Of a stretch of 38,689 bases of DNA, positions 1-8,131 are shown piece after piece. The DNA comes from Chloroflexota bacterium (GTDB lineage: Bacteria; Chloroflexota; Anaerolineae; Anaerolineales; UBA4823): NCBI GenBank assembly GCA_012516075.1, contig JAAYXE010000133.1:1-38689 (forward strand), read 5' to 3'. Below the pieces are notes generated by a model. That model saw only the letters and a list, made by a program, of their open reading frames with translations. It had not been told where the DNA came from and searched no databases. Within the stretch, counting starts at the first letter, position 1, and every line of letters begins with the position of its first letter. The position numbers and the translations under genes were made by a program.

Positions 1-705
1 AATCCGCACAGACAGGACTTCTTCACCGTCTTCAAAGGCTCTTAACCGCTGTTCACGGATGGATACGGTAATTTTCTTTTTCTCAGGAGGTACGTCCGGA
101 GAGATGGGGGCGAGTTCTTCCGGTGGGATGGGCCGCAGGTGAACTGCCGGCGCATAATACACTTCTGTTTTTGAGAGTTCGCTTGTGATCTGGTACCAGG
201 GCTCGCCATTGGGGCCTTCCCGCACCCCGGTTATCCAGTGGGTTGACTCGTAATACAGGCGCGATCCCCGCCAGGGGTACCAGCCGTCCCGGTCGTTATA
301 CTGGTAAGCGATGGTGTAAGGGACGGTGACTTCGCAGAGAACACCGTGCTCCGGCACCTCATTCAGAGGCTGGTTGTGGCGGATGTCGACAATCTGCAGA
401 TGTGCGCTGTGCAGGTAGCCGCCCCAGACCCGGTACCACAGACGGTTGTAAAACTGGGGTGCATCCTCAGGGATGACTTCTGCGTAGATATGCACGAGCT
501 GGTCGCGGTAGCGCTTGCCGACGATAGGGGCGGTGTCGCGCGGTTCTGTGCGCAGGTCGATTTCCTTTGTCCCTACTCGCGCCAGTTTACCCTGGTCCTG
601 TTCGACAGGCCGGGGAAAGGGTGGTTCATAGGGACTCAGCGCCAGGCTGCCCAGGGCCAGCCCGCTCAACTTTAGAAAGCTGCGTCGAGAAATGGAGGAT
701 TTCAT
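1..705 (-). CDS. L,D-transpeptidase, Tat-exported, 3' part beyond window
   Basis: The frame is open from the ATG at 705 to the left edge (235 codons) with no stop, so the C-terminal part lies outside the window. The N-terminus carries a twin-arginine signal, SRRSFLKLSGLALG at residues 6-19, so export by the Tat system is expected. Residues about 40-190 resemble the SH3-like region found ahead of YkuD domains, with many Trp/Tyr residues. From about residue 212 the text KKITVSIREQRLRAFEDGE matches the first strands of an L,D-transpeptidase (YkuD) catalytic domain, where a 'Q-x-L-x-x-(Y/F)' pattern is typical. The catalytic His/Cys motif would lie beyond the edge and cannot be seen. Family role: peptidoglycan 3-3 cross-linking or attachment of envelope components. 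No good Shine-Dalgarno sequence precedes the ATG. Confidence 0.8.
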   Translation of the reverse strand, partial: MKSSISRRSFLKLSGLALGSLALSPYEPPFPRPVEQDQGKLARVGTKEIDLRTEPRDTAPIVGKRYRDQLVHIYAEVIPEDAPQFYNRLWYRVWGGYLHSAHLQIVDIRHNQPLNEVPEHGVLCEVTVPYTIAYQYNDRDGWYPWRGSRLYYESTHWITGVREGPNGEPWYQITSELSKTEVYYAPAVHLRPIPPEELAPISPDVPPEKKKITVSIREQRLRAFEDGEEVLSVRI

Positions 706-1017
706 ATGGTTGTTGGTGATGAGAGAGATATCCAGTCGTCTGGATCAGCTCCCCCATTCGAGGCTTCTGTTATGTAAAGGCATTTTAACCCAGTGAATGG
801 AATCCGGCAAGCGATATACGCTGGAATAACATTTTTATGAACCCGGTATGACGGCTGCACCTGCAGGGGTGGTTCTGTATATTACATACGCCATCGACAG
901 CGAGGAACAGAAACCAGCCCGCAGATGTTGTGTGGTAAGATGCACACCATGCGGGGATGATATTAATTAAAGATAATGCCGGCATCCTGGCAATCCTGTT
1001 TTTGGTGAGAGCGATAA
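706..1017. other. Divergent intergenic region
   Basis: This gap lies between the leftward transpeptidase gene and the rightward ABC exporter genes, so it must carry promoters in both directions. I found no -35/-10 pair with acceptable spacing, no hairpin with a T-run and no convincing small ORF. A GGTGAG-like ribosome binding site sits just ahead of the ATG at 1018. Confidence 0.4.
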
Positions 1018-1806
1018 ATGTCAGATCGTAACTTCCCGTTAATCGAGCTCACCCGGCTCGTCAAACGATACGGCGACAAAGCCGCGGTCGATGATGTAAG
1101 CCTGGAGGTTTTCAGCGGAGAGATATTCGGTTTCCTGGGTCCGAACGGAGCCGGAAAAACCACGACGATCAAAATGATCGTGGGTCTTTTGCAGCCCACC
1201 TCGGGTACTGTGCGTGTGGCCGGCTATGACGTCTTTCAAGATCCGCTGCAGGCCAAATTTGTCACCGGGTATGTGCCCGATGAGCCGAACCTGTACGCCA
1301 AACTGACGGGGCGCGAGATGCTGCGTTTCGTCGGAGATCTGTACGGGATGGAGCGGGCGCGCGTGGAGCGGCGCTCGGAAGAACTGCTGCGCCTGTTCGA
1401 ACTGACACAGGCCGGCGATGACCCGATCGATTCATACAGCCACGGGATGCAGCAGAAAACGGCTCTGGCCTGCGCCCTGCTGCATGATCCGCGCATCCTG
1501 GTGCTGGATGAACCCACGGTTGGGCTGGATCCCCGGTCGGCACGCCTGATTAAGGATATTCTGCGGCAGATCGCAGACCGCGGAGCGGCAGTCTTCCTCT
1601 CTACCCATATTCTGGAGATCGCCGAGCGCATGTGCGACCGCATCGGCATCATCAACCGCGGGCGGTTGATCGCTGTCGGGTCCATGGAAGAACTGCGCAG
1701 AATGGAAAAGTCACAGACGGGGAGAGAGGGGAGCAGCCTGGAGGATATCTTCCTCAGCCTGACCGGGGGCGCAGAATATGCTGAGATCGCCGAGGTCCTC
1801 GAATGA
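1018..1806 (+). CDS. ABC transporter ATP-binding protein (EcsA-like exporter type)
   Basis: A cytoplasmic ATPase subunit of 262 residues that would power the membrane protein encoded directly downstream. Visible motifs: Walker A GPNGAGKTT at 41-49, signature SHGMQ at 141-145, Walker B ILVLDE at 160-165, D-loop GLD and H-loop His at 197 (STH). The usual Q-loop glutamine is replaced by Asp in GYVPDEP (84-90), which I associate with EcsA-type ATPases of ABC-2-like exporters. The short C-terminal tail after the H-loop region, ending near 262, is normal for this type. The stop overlaps the next start by four bases (ATGA), so the two genes are translationally coupled. The substrate cannot be deduced. 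Confidence 0.92.
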   Translation: MSDRNFPLIELTRLVKRYGDKAAVDDVSLEVFSGEIFGFLGPNGAGKTTTIKMIVGLLQPTSGTVRVAGYDVFQDPLQAKFVTGYVPDEPNLYAKLTGREMLRFVGDLYGMERARVERRSEELLRLFELTQAGDDPIDSYSHGMQQKTALACALLHDPRILVLDEPTVGLDPRSARLIKDILRQIADRGAAVFLSTHILEIAERMCDRIGIINRGRLIAVGSMEELRRMEKSQTGREGSSLEDIFLSLTGGAEYAEIAEVLE

Positions 1807-3557
1807 ATGAAATCCGAGCCGTTCCACAGGCCGGTCTCTGGCCTTCCGTGTGGAAGCTGATGCGGCTGCGCCTGGTGATCTTACTCAGCGGTTTCCGGCG
1901 GGCCAAAACCACCCGCAAGATTGGGATTATTTTTGTGGGCCTGCTGGTGCTGGTTTTCCTCGCATTCGTTCTATTCTTGAGCTGGGTGCTGCTCCAGTTT
2001 GTGCGCTCTCCCGAGTTCACACGTCTGGTCGGCGACGCAACCCCATTCCTGCAGAGCATTCCGGTATTGATCCTTGCGGGCGTGTTCCTGCTGGTTCTGC
2101 TGACCAGTTTCGGGGTGCTGCTGCAGGCGCTCTATCTGGCAGGGGATATGGATTTCCTGCTCACGGCTCCCGTTCCTATCCGGGCGGTATTTGTGTCGAA
2201 GATGCTGCAGGCGATCCTGCCCAGCTTTGGCCTGACCGCATTACTGGGCCTGCCGGTGCTGTTCGGCCTGGGGCTGGCTGCCGGTTATGCCCCGCTGTAT
2301 TATCCTCTGGTGATCGTGATGCTGGCTGCGCTGGCTCTGGCGGCTGCCGGATTGTCCAGTTTGCTGGTGATGGCTGTGGTGCGCATCTTTCCCGCGCGGC
2401 GCGTGGCTGAAGTGCTGGGGCTTGCTGGTGCAGTTTCCTCGTTTCTGTGTTCGCAGACCTGGAATTTCATGGAATATGGAGACATGACAGCCGAAGATGC
2501 GGCCCAGCTGTTTGCCCTATTCAACCAGTTCAACAACCGGTTCTCTCCGCTGTCCTGGCCCGGGGTTGGACTGGTGGCTGTGGGGGAAGGACGCTGGCTG
2601 GCGGGCCTGGGTGTCAGCATGCTGACACTGGGCGGCGCATCCCTGATCTTTTTCCTGGCCTTAACCGCCGCAGAACGACTCTATTATTCGGGGTGGGCCA
2701 GCCTGCAGGGGACGCCGCGCAGGAAGAAGGCTGCACGCCCATCCCTTTCCAGTGACATTACCGCCGCCCGGTCTCTGACAGCCTGGTTCGACCGCCTGGT
2801 CACTCCGCAAACTCGGGCCATCATGGTCAAGGATTTCCGCATGCTGCGCCGCGATCTGCGCAACATGTCCTCCCTGGTGATGCCCCTGATCCTGGGTGTG
2901 ATCTACGCAGTGATGTTTTTCAGAAGGCCGGTCGAAGTGGCCGGCGGGCAGGGGAACCCGCTGTTCGACTTGATCTTTGAAAACGTCAGCGTCTATGCTC
3001 AGGTTGGCCTGTCGCTCTTTGTGGGCTGGAGCCTGGTAACCCATCTGGCAGGCATCGGCTTTTCTCAGGAACGGCACAGCTACTGGGTGTTAAAGACAGC
3101 GCCAGTAAGCACAATCCAGCTTCTGCTGGCTAAATTCCTGGTGGCCTTCCTTCCGGGGCTGGGACTGGGCTGGCTGTTTCTGACAGGCATCGCAGTGCTG
3201 CAGCAGGCAAACCTGCAGTCTGTCCTTTATACTCTGCTGGTGATCACATTCACCCTTGCAGGTGACGCAGGTCTCAGCCTGGCCTTTGGCGTTATCGGGG
3301 CTAATTTTGATTGGGAAGACCCGCGGCAGATGCAGCGCGGCGCCAGCGGCTGCCTGGGTGCGCTGTTTTCATTTCTCAATGTCCTTTTCAGCCTGCTGTT
3401 GTTTTTCGGACCTCCGGTTGCCCTGTCGCTGCTGCAGGTGCCGCAGGTAATCGGCCAGCTGACCGGTCTGCTGCTCGGCGGTGTATACACCATCGGCATG
3501 ACGATTGTGCCCCTCTGGCTGGTGAGAGACCGGGTGCCCCGTCTGAGCGAAGCCTGA
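1803..3557 (+). CDS. ABC exporter membrane subunit (ABC-2/EcsB-like)
   Basis: This 584-residue protein is highly hydrophobic, with roughly ten to twelve membrane segments in two groups. The first group covers about residues 38-300. A cytoplasmic stretch rich in basic residues follows around 300-345 (GTPRRKKAARP). The second group covers about 360-575. It begins inside the stop of the ATPase gene, so the two form one transporter. Length and two-block architecture fit the large putative permeases paired with EcsA-like ATPases rather than short ABC-2 permeases of about 250 residues. No substrate-specific motif is visible; export of a lipid, peptide or envelope compound is a guess. Confidence 0.85.
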   Translation: MNEIRAVPQAGLWPSVWKLMRLRLVILLSGFRRAKTTRKIGIIFVGLLVLVFLAFVLFLSWVLLQFVRSPEFTRLVGDATPFLQSIPVLILAGVFLLVLLTSFGVLLQALYLAGDMDFLLTAPVPIRAVFVSKMLQAILPSFGLTALLGLPVLFGLGLAAGYAPLYYPLVIVMLAALALAAAGLSSLLVMAVVRIFPARRVAEVLGLAGAVSSFLCSQTWNFMEYGDMTAEDAAQLFALFNQFNNRFSPLSWPGVGLVAVGEGRWLAGLGVSMLTLGGASLIFFLALTAAERLYYSGWASLQGTPRRKKAARPSLSSDITAARSLTAWFDRLVTPQTRAIMVKDFRMLRRDLRNMSSLVMPLILGVIYAVMFFRRPVEVAGGQGNPLFDLIFENVSVYAQVGLSLFVGWSLVTHLAGIGFSQERHSYWVLKTAPVSTIQLLLAKFLVAFLPGLGLGWLFLTGIAVLQQANLQSVLYTLLVITFTLAGDAGLSLAFGVIGANFDWEDPRQMQRGASGCLGALFSFLNVLFSLLLFFGPPVALSLLQVPQVIGQLTGLLLGGVYTIGMTIVPLWLVRDRVPRLSEA

Positions 3558-3753
3558 CTGGGAGGACCACCGGGCTGCCAGATTACAGCGGACGTATCAA
3601 AGCTCTGCCAGGCGTTCAGGATCGACCTGGTGAGACTCACGAGCAGTTCGGGAAATAGCCGCAGCTGGTGGATAATTGACATAAAAGCGGAAATCAGCCG
3701 GGCGAGGTACAATAATATCCAGATGGTCAGCAGGAGGGAGGGAAAACCGGCTG

Positions 3754-3987
3754 ATGGAAGAGCGAATAACCCTATATTTATGTCCGCACTGTTTCGAGAT
3801 GCGCGATACAAACACAGAATGCCATGGCCAGCGCATGCTGGTATTCCATCCCGGCCGGGCGGGGGCAGCGAACCGCCGGCCGCTGGCGAACCAGTTTGGG
3901 GCGTATGTATCCCGGGCGCCGCGCTGGTACCTGGAAGCGCGCAGATTGATTCCCGCCTGGTCTCCTTTCCCGGGTAATCTTTCCTGA
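3754..3987 (+). CDS. Small putative zinc-binding protein, function unknown
   Basis: A 77-residue protein preceded by a strong AGGAGGGAGGG ribosome binding site some 10 bases upstream. It has a CPHC pair at residues 10-13 and a CH pair at 23-24, which could together bind one zinc ion. The C-terminal half contains SRAPRWYLEA, which looks like a conserved block rather than random sequence. I recognise no named family. It lies about 200 bases after the exporter operon and is followed by a bidirectional terminator. Support rests on the ribosome binding site, the Cys pattern and the lack of a competing ORF. Confidence 0.6.
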   Translation: MEERITLYLCPHCFEMRDTNTECHGQRMLVFHPGRAGAANRRPLANQFGAYVSRAPRWYLEARRLIPAWSPFPGNLS

Positions 3988-4008
3988 GCGTTTGGTGGAA
4001 TTAAAAAA

Positions 4009-4046
4009 GCAGGGTGTGGGCGGCTGTTACGCCGCTCACACCCTGC
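4009..4046. terminator. Bidirectional intrinsic terminator
   Basis: A 16-bp stem (4009-4024 with 4031-4046, one G-T wobble) closes a six-base loop. An A-run precedes it (4003-4008) and a T-run follows, so it can end transcription from the rightward small gene and from the leftward ppdK gene. Confidence 0.9.
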
Positions 4047-4089
4047 GCTTTTTCAAAGAACCCTCCGCAGCTGGTGGGCTGCGCCAGTT

Positions 4090-6867
4090 TTAGAGATCCG
4101 CCTCGAACTCGTGGACCTCGCCGCCCTTGTACTTGAGTGCAGCATGTGCCGCAGCCAGGCGGGCGACCGGCACGCGGAAAGGCGAGCAGCTCACGTAGTT
4201 GTTGCCGATGACATGGCAGAACTCGACCGAAGCCGGGTCACCACCGTGCTCACCGCAGATGCCAACCTCGAGATCGGGGCGCTTGGCGCGGCCTTCTTCG
4301 ATCGCCAGCTTCATCAGGCGGCCAACGCCCTTCTTGTCCAGGGTCTGGAAGGGGTTGAAGGGGAGCACGCCCTGTTCGACATAGGTGACCAGGAAGCTGC
4401 GCTCCGCATCGTCACGGCTGTAACCGAAGGTCATCTGGGTCAGGTCGTTTGTGCCGAAGGAGAAGAACTCGGCCACCTCGGCGATCTCACCGGCGGTAAC
4501 AGCCGCGCGCGGGATCTCGATCATCGTGCCGAATTTGTAGGGGAAGGTAACACCCTTCTCGTCCATCACGGATTTGGCGATGCGCTCCAGACGCGGCTGG
4601 ATCCAGTTCAGCTCTCGCACGGTGCCCGTGAGCGGGATCATCACTTCCGGCTTGACCTTGATGCCGCGCTGCGCGCAGTTGGCAGCGGCTTCGAAGATCG
4701 CGCGCACCTGCATCTCGACGATCTCGGGCATGGAGATGCTCAGGCGTACGCCGCGCAGACCCATCATGGGGTTCGACTCGTGCATGGCCCTCACACTGCG
4801 CAGCAGTTTTTCCTTATCCTCCAGGCCTTCGGTCTCACCCTTCACGCGCATGGTGATGACTTCCTCCAGGAGCTGTTCTTCTGAAGGCAGGAACTCGTGC
4901 AGAGGCGGGTCGATCAGGCGGATGATCACAGGCAGCCCGTCCATGGCCTCGAAGATGCCTTCGAAGTCCGCCCGCTGGTAGGGCAGGAGCTGGTCCAGAT
5001 AACGGGTGCGTTCTTCGGAGGTCTCGGCCAGAACCATCTTCTGTACGATGGGCAGGCGCTCGGTTTCGAAAAACATGTGCTCGGTGCGGCACAGACCGAT
5101 GCCCTTTGCTCCGTAAGCGCGGGCGCGGCGGGCGTCGGCAGGATAATCGGCATTTGCCCAGACCTGCAGCCCGGTGGTCGGCCAGCCCTCAGGGGCTTTA
5201 CGGATGCCGGGTGTTGCGGTGATCTCGTCCGCCCACTGGAGCAGGGTGAGCAGTTCTTTCTGCTCTTCCAGTGAAGGAGCGGACGTGGGGATCTGGCCCA
5301 GGAATACCTGGCCGCTGGTCCCGTCGACCGATACCCAATCGCCTTCTTTGATCACCTGCCCGTTGACGGACATCTGGCGTTTTTCCAGATCGATCTGGAT
5401 ATCGGCGGCACCGACGACGCAGGGTACGCCGAACTGGCGGGCAACCACGGCAGCGTGAGAGGTGGCGCCGCCCTCGCTGGTCAGGATGCCCTTCGCCGCC
5501 AACATGCCGTGGACATCATCCGGCTTGGTGAAGGGGCGCACCATGATGACGTCTTTATTCTCTTCCTTGGCCATGCGTTCGGCAGTATCGGCATCGAAGT
5601 AAACCTGGCCTACCGCTGCGCCCGGAGAGGCGTTTACGCCCCTGGCGAGCAGGCGGCCGGCGGCCGCAGCCTGTTCCTTAGCAGCCGGGTCGAACTGGGG
5701 GTGCAGCAGGCTGTCAACCTGCTCGGGGGTGACACGGCGAACCGCTTCTTCCTTTGTGATCAGGCCTTCGTTGGCCATGTCGACGGCGATCTTAACTTCT
5801 GCTTTCGCTGTGCGCTTACCGTTGCGGGTCTGAAGCATCCAGAGGCGTCCGCGTTCAATGGTGAACTCGACGTCCTGCATGTCGCGATAGTGCTTTTCAA
5901 GTTTCTCAGTAATTTCGAAGAACTGGCGGTAAGCTTCGGGTAAGTCTTTTTCCAGGTTTTGAATTTTTTCTGTATTGCGAATACCGGCAACAACGTCCTC
6001 ACCCTGGGCATTGAGCAGATAGTCACCGTAGAGCACTTTTTCACCGGTTGCTGGATCGCGTGTGAAAGCCACGCCGGTGCCCGAGTCCCATCCCATGTTA
6101 CCGAACACCATGGTACAAATATTGACCGCGGTTCCGAGGTCGTGGCTGATGCCGGCGGCGTTGCGGTAGTCGATGGCGCGCTTGCCGTTCCAGGATTTAA
6201 ACACAGCTTCCGTCGCCAGGCGAAGCTGCTCGTAAGGATCCTGGGGGAAATCACGTCCGGTTTCCCTGCGCACGATTTCCTTGAACAACTGGGTCAGGGC
6301 CTTCCAGTCTTCAGCGGTTAGGTCGGTGTCGGCCTTCACGCCTTTCTTGCGCTTGTATTCTTCCAGGGGATCTTCAAAGGCTTCGTCAGCGATGCCCATC
6401 ACCACGGAGCCAAACATCTGCACCAGGCGGCGGTACGAGTCGTATACGAAACGCTCGTCACCAGTCAGTTTGATCATGCCATCAGCGGTTGCGTCGTTGA
6501 GGCCAATGTTGAGGACGGTGTCCATCATGCCCGGCATCGAGAATTTGGCGCCCGAGCGGCAGGAGACAAGCAGAGGATTGGTGGGATCACCGAATTTCTT
6601 GCCTGTCTTTTCCTCGACCTTTTTCATGGCGGCCAGTTCCTGTTCCCACATGCCTTCGGGGAATTTTTCACCAGCAGCCAGGTAGGCGTTGCATGCTTCT
6701 GTGGTCACCGTAAAGCCGGGGGGAACGGGGACGCCGATGCGGGTCATTTCGGCCAGGTTAGCACCTTTGCCACCCAGCAGTGCGCGTACCTGCTCCCAGC
6801 TGCCGCCGACGTAGGCTTCCGCCTGGTCAACCTCGTCGAACAGGTACACCCATTTCTTTTCGGTCAT
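4090..6867 (-). CDS. ppdK: Pyruvate, phosphate dikinase
   Basis: This cytoplasmic enzyme interconverts ATP + pyruvate + phosphate and AMP + PEP + pyrophosphate. The 925-residue protein is somewhat longer than the usual 870-900. The N-terminal ATP-grasp part holds KGANLAEM (34-41) and the pyruvate dikinase nucleotide-binding signatures. The swivelling phosphohistidine domain has EGGATSHAAVVARQ with the phosphorylated His at about 471, and the regulatory-type Thr two residues before it (469). The C-terminal TIM-barrel PEP/pyruvate domain ends with GICGEHGGDPASVEF and the catalytic Cys in NNYVSCSPFRVP. An AGGAGG site lies 6 bases before the ATG. No PPDK regulatory protein gene is visible nearby. 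The enzyme suits a PPi-linked glycolysis or gluconeogenesis. Confidence 0.97.
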   Translation of the reverse strand: MTEKKWVYLFDEVDQAEAYVGGSWEQVRALLGGKGANLAEMTRIGVPVPPGFTVTTEACNAYLAAGEKFPEGMWEQELAAMKKVEEKTGKKFGDPTNPLLVSCRSGAKFSMPGMMDTVLNIGLNDATADGMIKLTGDERFVYDSYRRLVQMFGSVVMGIADEAFEDPLEEYKRKKGVKADTDLTAEDWKALTQLFKEIVRRETGRDFPQDPYEQLRLATEAVFKSWNGKRAIDYRNAAGISHDLGTAVNICTMVFGNMGWDSGTGVAFTRDPATGEKVLYGDYLLNAQGEDVVAGIRNTEKIQNLEKDLPEAYRQFFEITEKLEKHYRDMQDVEFTIERGRLWMLQTRNGKRTAKAEVKIAVDMANEGLITKEEAVRRVTPEQVDSLLHPQFDPAAKEQAAAAGRLLARGVNASPGAAVGQVYFDADTAERMAKEENKDVIMVRPFTKPDDVHGMLAAKGILTSEGGATSHAAVVARQFGVPCVVGAADIQIDLEKRQMSVNGQVIKEGDWVSVDGTSGQVFLGQIPTSAPSLEEQKELLTLLQWADEITATPGIRKAPEGWPTTGLQVWANADYPADARRARAYGAKGIGLCRTEHMFFETERLPIVQKMVLAETSEERTRYLDQLLPYQRADFEGIFEAMDGLPVIIRLIDPPLHEFLPSEEQLLEEVITMRVKGETEGLEDKEKLLRSVRAMHESNPMMGLRGVRLSISMPEIVEMQVRAIFEAAANCAQRGIKVKPEVMIPLTGTVRELNWIQPRLERIAKSVMDEKGVTFPYKFGTMIEIPRAAVTAGEIAEVAEFFSFGTNDLTQMTFGYSRDDAERSFLVTYVEQGVLPFNPFQTLDKKGVGRLMKLAIEEGRAKRPDLEVGICGEHGGDPASVEFCHVIGNNYVSCSPFRVPVARLAAAHAALKYKGGEVHEFEADL

Positions 6868-6956
6868 ATCTTGCCTCCTAGAACCAATTATTATTGACTA
6901 TGAAAATACGCCCGACTTAGTAGTTTACCATAGTGGGCAGAGATTACTGAAATTTT

Positions 6957-7703
6957 TTAACTTTCCGTCTGGTGTTGACCGGCGGCATGTTTCTCGCCTG
7001 TAAAGCGGTAGCAGGTGTGCAGGTCCTCGGGAAGCGATTCGATCCCGAGATGCCAGACCTCGAAGTTGAACCAGTCCTGGGCCTGCTGCTTGACGCGTTC
7101 GCTGACCAGGATCTCGCCCGGAGGGGCAGCTTCCTCCAGCCGGCGCGCCAGGTAGACCGTCTGCCCCAGCGTGGTAGGATCACGCTCCCAGACTGCCGGT
7201 TCCAGGTTCACTCCTGAAAACACCGGCCCAGAATGCAGCCCGATGTGGATATCGAGAGCAACACCTTCGGTGTGGGCTGCTTCCTGCTCAAGCTCTCTGA
7301 CCGCTTTCTGCATATGCAGGGCAGCGCGCAGGGCCATCGCGGTGTGATTTTTTCCAGGGGCAGCGGCGAATGTGGCGATCAGGCCATCTCCGGTGTACTG
7401 TTCAACCACGCCGCCGCTGCTGTTTACACAGTCCGTCATCAGCGCCAGAAAACGCTGCACCAGTTCATACAGGTCTTCACCGTCTAGTTGCTCGGCAATT
7501 CGAGTGTAACCGGAGAGGTCAACAAATACTACGGCCGCTTCAGTCAGTTCGAGCGCTTCACCTGCAGTGCTCTGCCACACGGCCTCTTCTGCGGCAGGCC
7601 GGGCTGCAGACACTGCATCCGGTTCTTCTAGCAGGCGCGTTCCACAGTTCCCACAAAAACGCATCCCACCGGGATTTTCAAAATCACAATCAGGGCAGCG
7701 CAT
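6957..7703 (-). CDS. Zinc-ribbon class III cyclase-homology protein (C1-like)
   Basis: The 248-residue protein starts with a zinc ribbon (CPDC 3-6, CGNC 17-20), followed by one cyclase homology domain (about 55-205). Compared with the mycobacterial Rv1625c pattern (Asp, Lys, Asp, Asp/Thr, Asn, Arg), both metal-binding aspartates are present: D62 in FVDLSGYT and D106 in YTGDG. The substrate-recognition Lys is Q102, and the transition-state Asn is Tyr 184 in TVYLARR. T177 and R188 are kept. It is therefore unlikely to work as a homodimeric cyclase. The large paralogue encoded at 10092-13643 has the opposite set of losses. The gene lies 89 bases upstream of ppdK on the same strand. It could be a catalytically dead sensor instead. 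Confidence 0.88.
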   Translation of the reverse strand: MRCPDCDFENPGGMRFCGNCGTRLLEEPDAVSAARPAAEEAVWQSTAGEALELTEAAVVFVDLSGYTRIAEQLDGEDLYELVQRFLALMTDCVNSSGGVVEQYTGDGLIATFAAAPGKNHTAMALRAALHMQKAVRELEQEAAHTEGVALDIHIGLHSGPVFSGVNLEPAVWERDPTTLGQTVYLARRLEEAAPPGEILVSERVKQQAQDWFNFEVWHLGIESLPEDLHTCYRFTGEKHAAGQHQTES

Positions 7704-7871
7704 ATATTACCGGATGTATAAGCGGTCGATCAAACTGTTCGCTTCCTGCTTCCCCGCCTGCAGTTTTAACTGGAAGGAAGGATGAGCGCTTGAATACTCA
7801 TAGTTTATCATAGAAAATAGTCCGGGATTGTGCATGAAATATTGCATTAATGAAAGAAATGCACTTCGTTG
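7704..7871. other. Upstream part of divergent intergenic region
   Basis: The 428 bases between the leftward cyclase-like gene and the subtilase start contain the promoter, riboswitch and terminator listed separately. In this left part I see no additional gene or hairpin with a T-run. A promoter for the leftward gene must be here, but no clear -35/-10 pair stands out. Confidence 0.4.
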
Positions 7872-7900
7872 TTGACTTAGCCTGGTGCTTATGCTAAAAT
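7872..7900 (+). promoter_or_regulatory. Sigma-70-type promoter for riboswitch and subtilase
   Basis: The -35 box TTGACT (7872-7877) and the -10 box TAAAAT (7895-7900) are separated by exactly 17 bases. Predicted transcription start is about 7907, just before the aptamer. Confidence 0.8.
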
Positions 7901-7907
7901 CGAGTCA

Positions 7908-8005
7908 GTCTGAAAAGGCAAACCCGGCGAAAGCCGGGGGCGCAAAGCCATTGGGTCTAAAGCTGAAGGATGTCCTTCAGCCATGATTGCCAGGTTGCCG
8001 GAGAC
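7908..8005 (+). promoter_or_regulatory. Cyclic-di-GMP class I (GEMM) riboswitch aptamer
   Basis: The sequence carries the core of the GEMM-I family in order. GGCAAACC is at 7917-7924, followed by a short GC stem with a GAAA tetraloop, then CGCAAAGCC (about 7942-7950), a GGGTCTAA tetraloop-receptor-type element, a variable stem (GCTGAAGG/CCTTCAGC), and CCAGGTTGCCG (7990-8000). A closing stem of GTCT (7908-7911) with AGAC (8002-8005) is possible. The base before CAAACC is G, which by memory of the Vibrio Vc2 structure is the ligand-contacting G20 of c-di-GMP binders rather than the A of cGAMP binders. The RNA begins right after the promoter and lies upstream of the secreted subtilase gene. Confidence 0.93.
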
Positions 8006-8030
8006 AGCAATTTATATGTCTGATCATTCG

Positions 8031-8058
8031 GGCCTGGCTATTTGCCAGGCCTTTTTTT
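8031..8058 (+). terminator. Riboswitch expression-platform terminator
   Basis: A perfect 8-bp stem GGCCTGGC (8031-8038) / GCCAGGCC (8044-8051) with a five-base loop is followed by seven T residues. Its 5' arm is also complementary to GCCAGG at 7989-7994 inside the aptamer (extendable to 8 bp with G-U pairs). That gives a ready antiterminator when the aptamer is unfolded, and predicts an OFF switch when c-di-GMP binds. Confidence 0.9.
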
Positions 8059-8131
8059 GCCTGAGGCGGACATATCCTTTAAAAAGAGAGCTTTGCAGAG
8101 CGGAAATGATGAGTTTCCAGGGAGGGACGCC

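Noticed and set aside
346..675. Open frame of 109 codons on the plus strand
   Set aside because: Lies entirely antisense to the transpeptidase gene, which has a Tat signal and YkuD start on the minus strand.
3676..3713. TTGACA followed by TACAAT upstream of the small zinc-protein gene
   Set aside because: Spacer is 26 bases, too long for a sigma-70 promoter.
4111..4884. 257-codon plus-strand frame
   Set aside because: Antisense to the conserved C-terminal domain of ppdK.
8042..8131. Longer reading of the subtilase from a TTG at 8042
   Set aside because: The TTG lies within the terminator hairpin of the riboswitch and has no ribosome binding site; the ATG at 8132 has GGAGG and starts a signal peptide.
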